The notes beneath the pieces are model-generated. The model was not told the DNA's origin. It did no database searches and worked only from the letters and a program-made list of their open reading frames with translations. A stretch of DNA of 64,000 nucleotides, from contig NZ_CP043627.1 in assembly GCF_016804325.1 (NCBI RefSeq), positions 3,051,001-3,115,000 of the forward strand, in the 5' to 3' direction. This DNA comes from Methylobacterium aquaticum. GTDB taxonomy: Bacteria > Pseudomonadota > Alphaproteobacteria > Rhizobiales > Beijerinckiaceae. This document shows, one piece after another, positions 63,961-64,000 of this stretch; the first letter of the stretch is position 1, and each line of letters begins with the position of its first letter. The position numbers and the translations under genes are program-made.

Positions 63961-64000
63961 TCCCACGATCTTGATCTCCGGACGCCGCCGCCTATCTGCT

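Overview
The window is a chromosomal stretch of a very GC-rich alphaproteobacterium, most likely Methylobacterium or a close relative in the Methylobacteriaceae. The main pointers are codon use with G or C at nearly every third position, a permuted two-piece tmRNA, gene orders usual in Rhizobiales (thyA-folA-hflK-hflC-degP; plsC-miaB-phoH; ruvB next to the tol genes), a two-gene ergothioneine locus, a phasin and an intracellular PHB depolymerase, an exact CtrA box, and several families of rhizobial-type intergenic palindromes. No transposase, phage gene, CRISPR array, rRNA or tRNA was seen.

Layout. 1-5.7 kb (mostly minus strand): phoH (cut by the window edge), miaB, plsC, rimI, tsaB, an Nfu-type Fe-S scaffold and a universal stress protein. 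6.2-9.7 kb: a coupled plus-strand operon of SiaB/SiaC/SiaD/SiaA type, i.e. a kinase, a phosphoprotein, a diguanylate cyclase and a PP2C phosphatase that together set c-di-GMP. 9.8-11 kb: a small secreted protein and rplS. 11-28 kb: surface polysaccharide genes. These comprise a WecG-type transferase, a five-gene amino-sugar operon with overlapping genes, a NarL-type regulator, a secreted protein of unknown function, two glycosyltransferases, an ExoY-like priming transferase divergent from an ExoF-like export protein, and a FemAB-like protein. 28-41 kb: a serine hydrolase, an M20 amidohydrolase, a HIT protein, rpsD, murI, egtB-egtD, a von Willebrand-like protein, a Tim14-like J protein, a D,D-carboxypeptidase and a phasin. 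41-52.6 kb: proteostasis genes (clpS-clpA, sspB, tmRNA, a CPBP protease, hflKC, degP) around thyA-folA. 53-60 kb (minus): ruvB, a Tat-exported phosphoesterase, ybgC, tolQ, tolR, tolA, tolB. 60-64 kb: chrA, a glutathione transferase and phaZ.

Two features run through the whole window. First, the intergenic spaces hold at least three recurring families of long palindromes plus smaller repeats. One copy is interrupted by a second palindromic element flanked by a short target duplication, which suggests that at least some of these units move. Second, seven genes (nfu, siaA, the secreted protein at 20 kb, a glycosyltransferase, exoF, a serine hydrolase and folA) each show one frameshift. Every one is repaired by adding a single G or C in a short G/C run. 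This looks like systematic base loss in the assembly, so these genes should not be taken as dead without checking.

The most interesting targets for follow-up are the Sia-type signalling operon, whose phosphoacceptor position is Ser rather than Thr; the clustering of sspB, tmRNA and clpSA; the CtrA box between the exoY-like and exoF-like genes; the nested mobile palindrome; and a MITE-like element near 18.7 kb. ORF-derived coordinates are exact. Limits given for repeats and sites may be off by a base or two.
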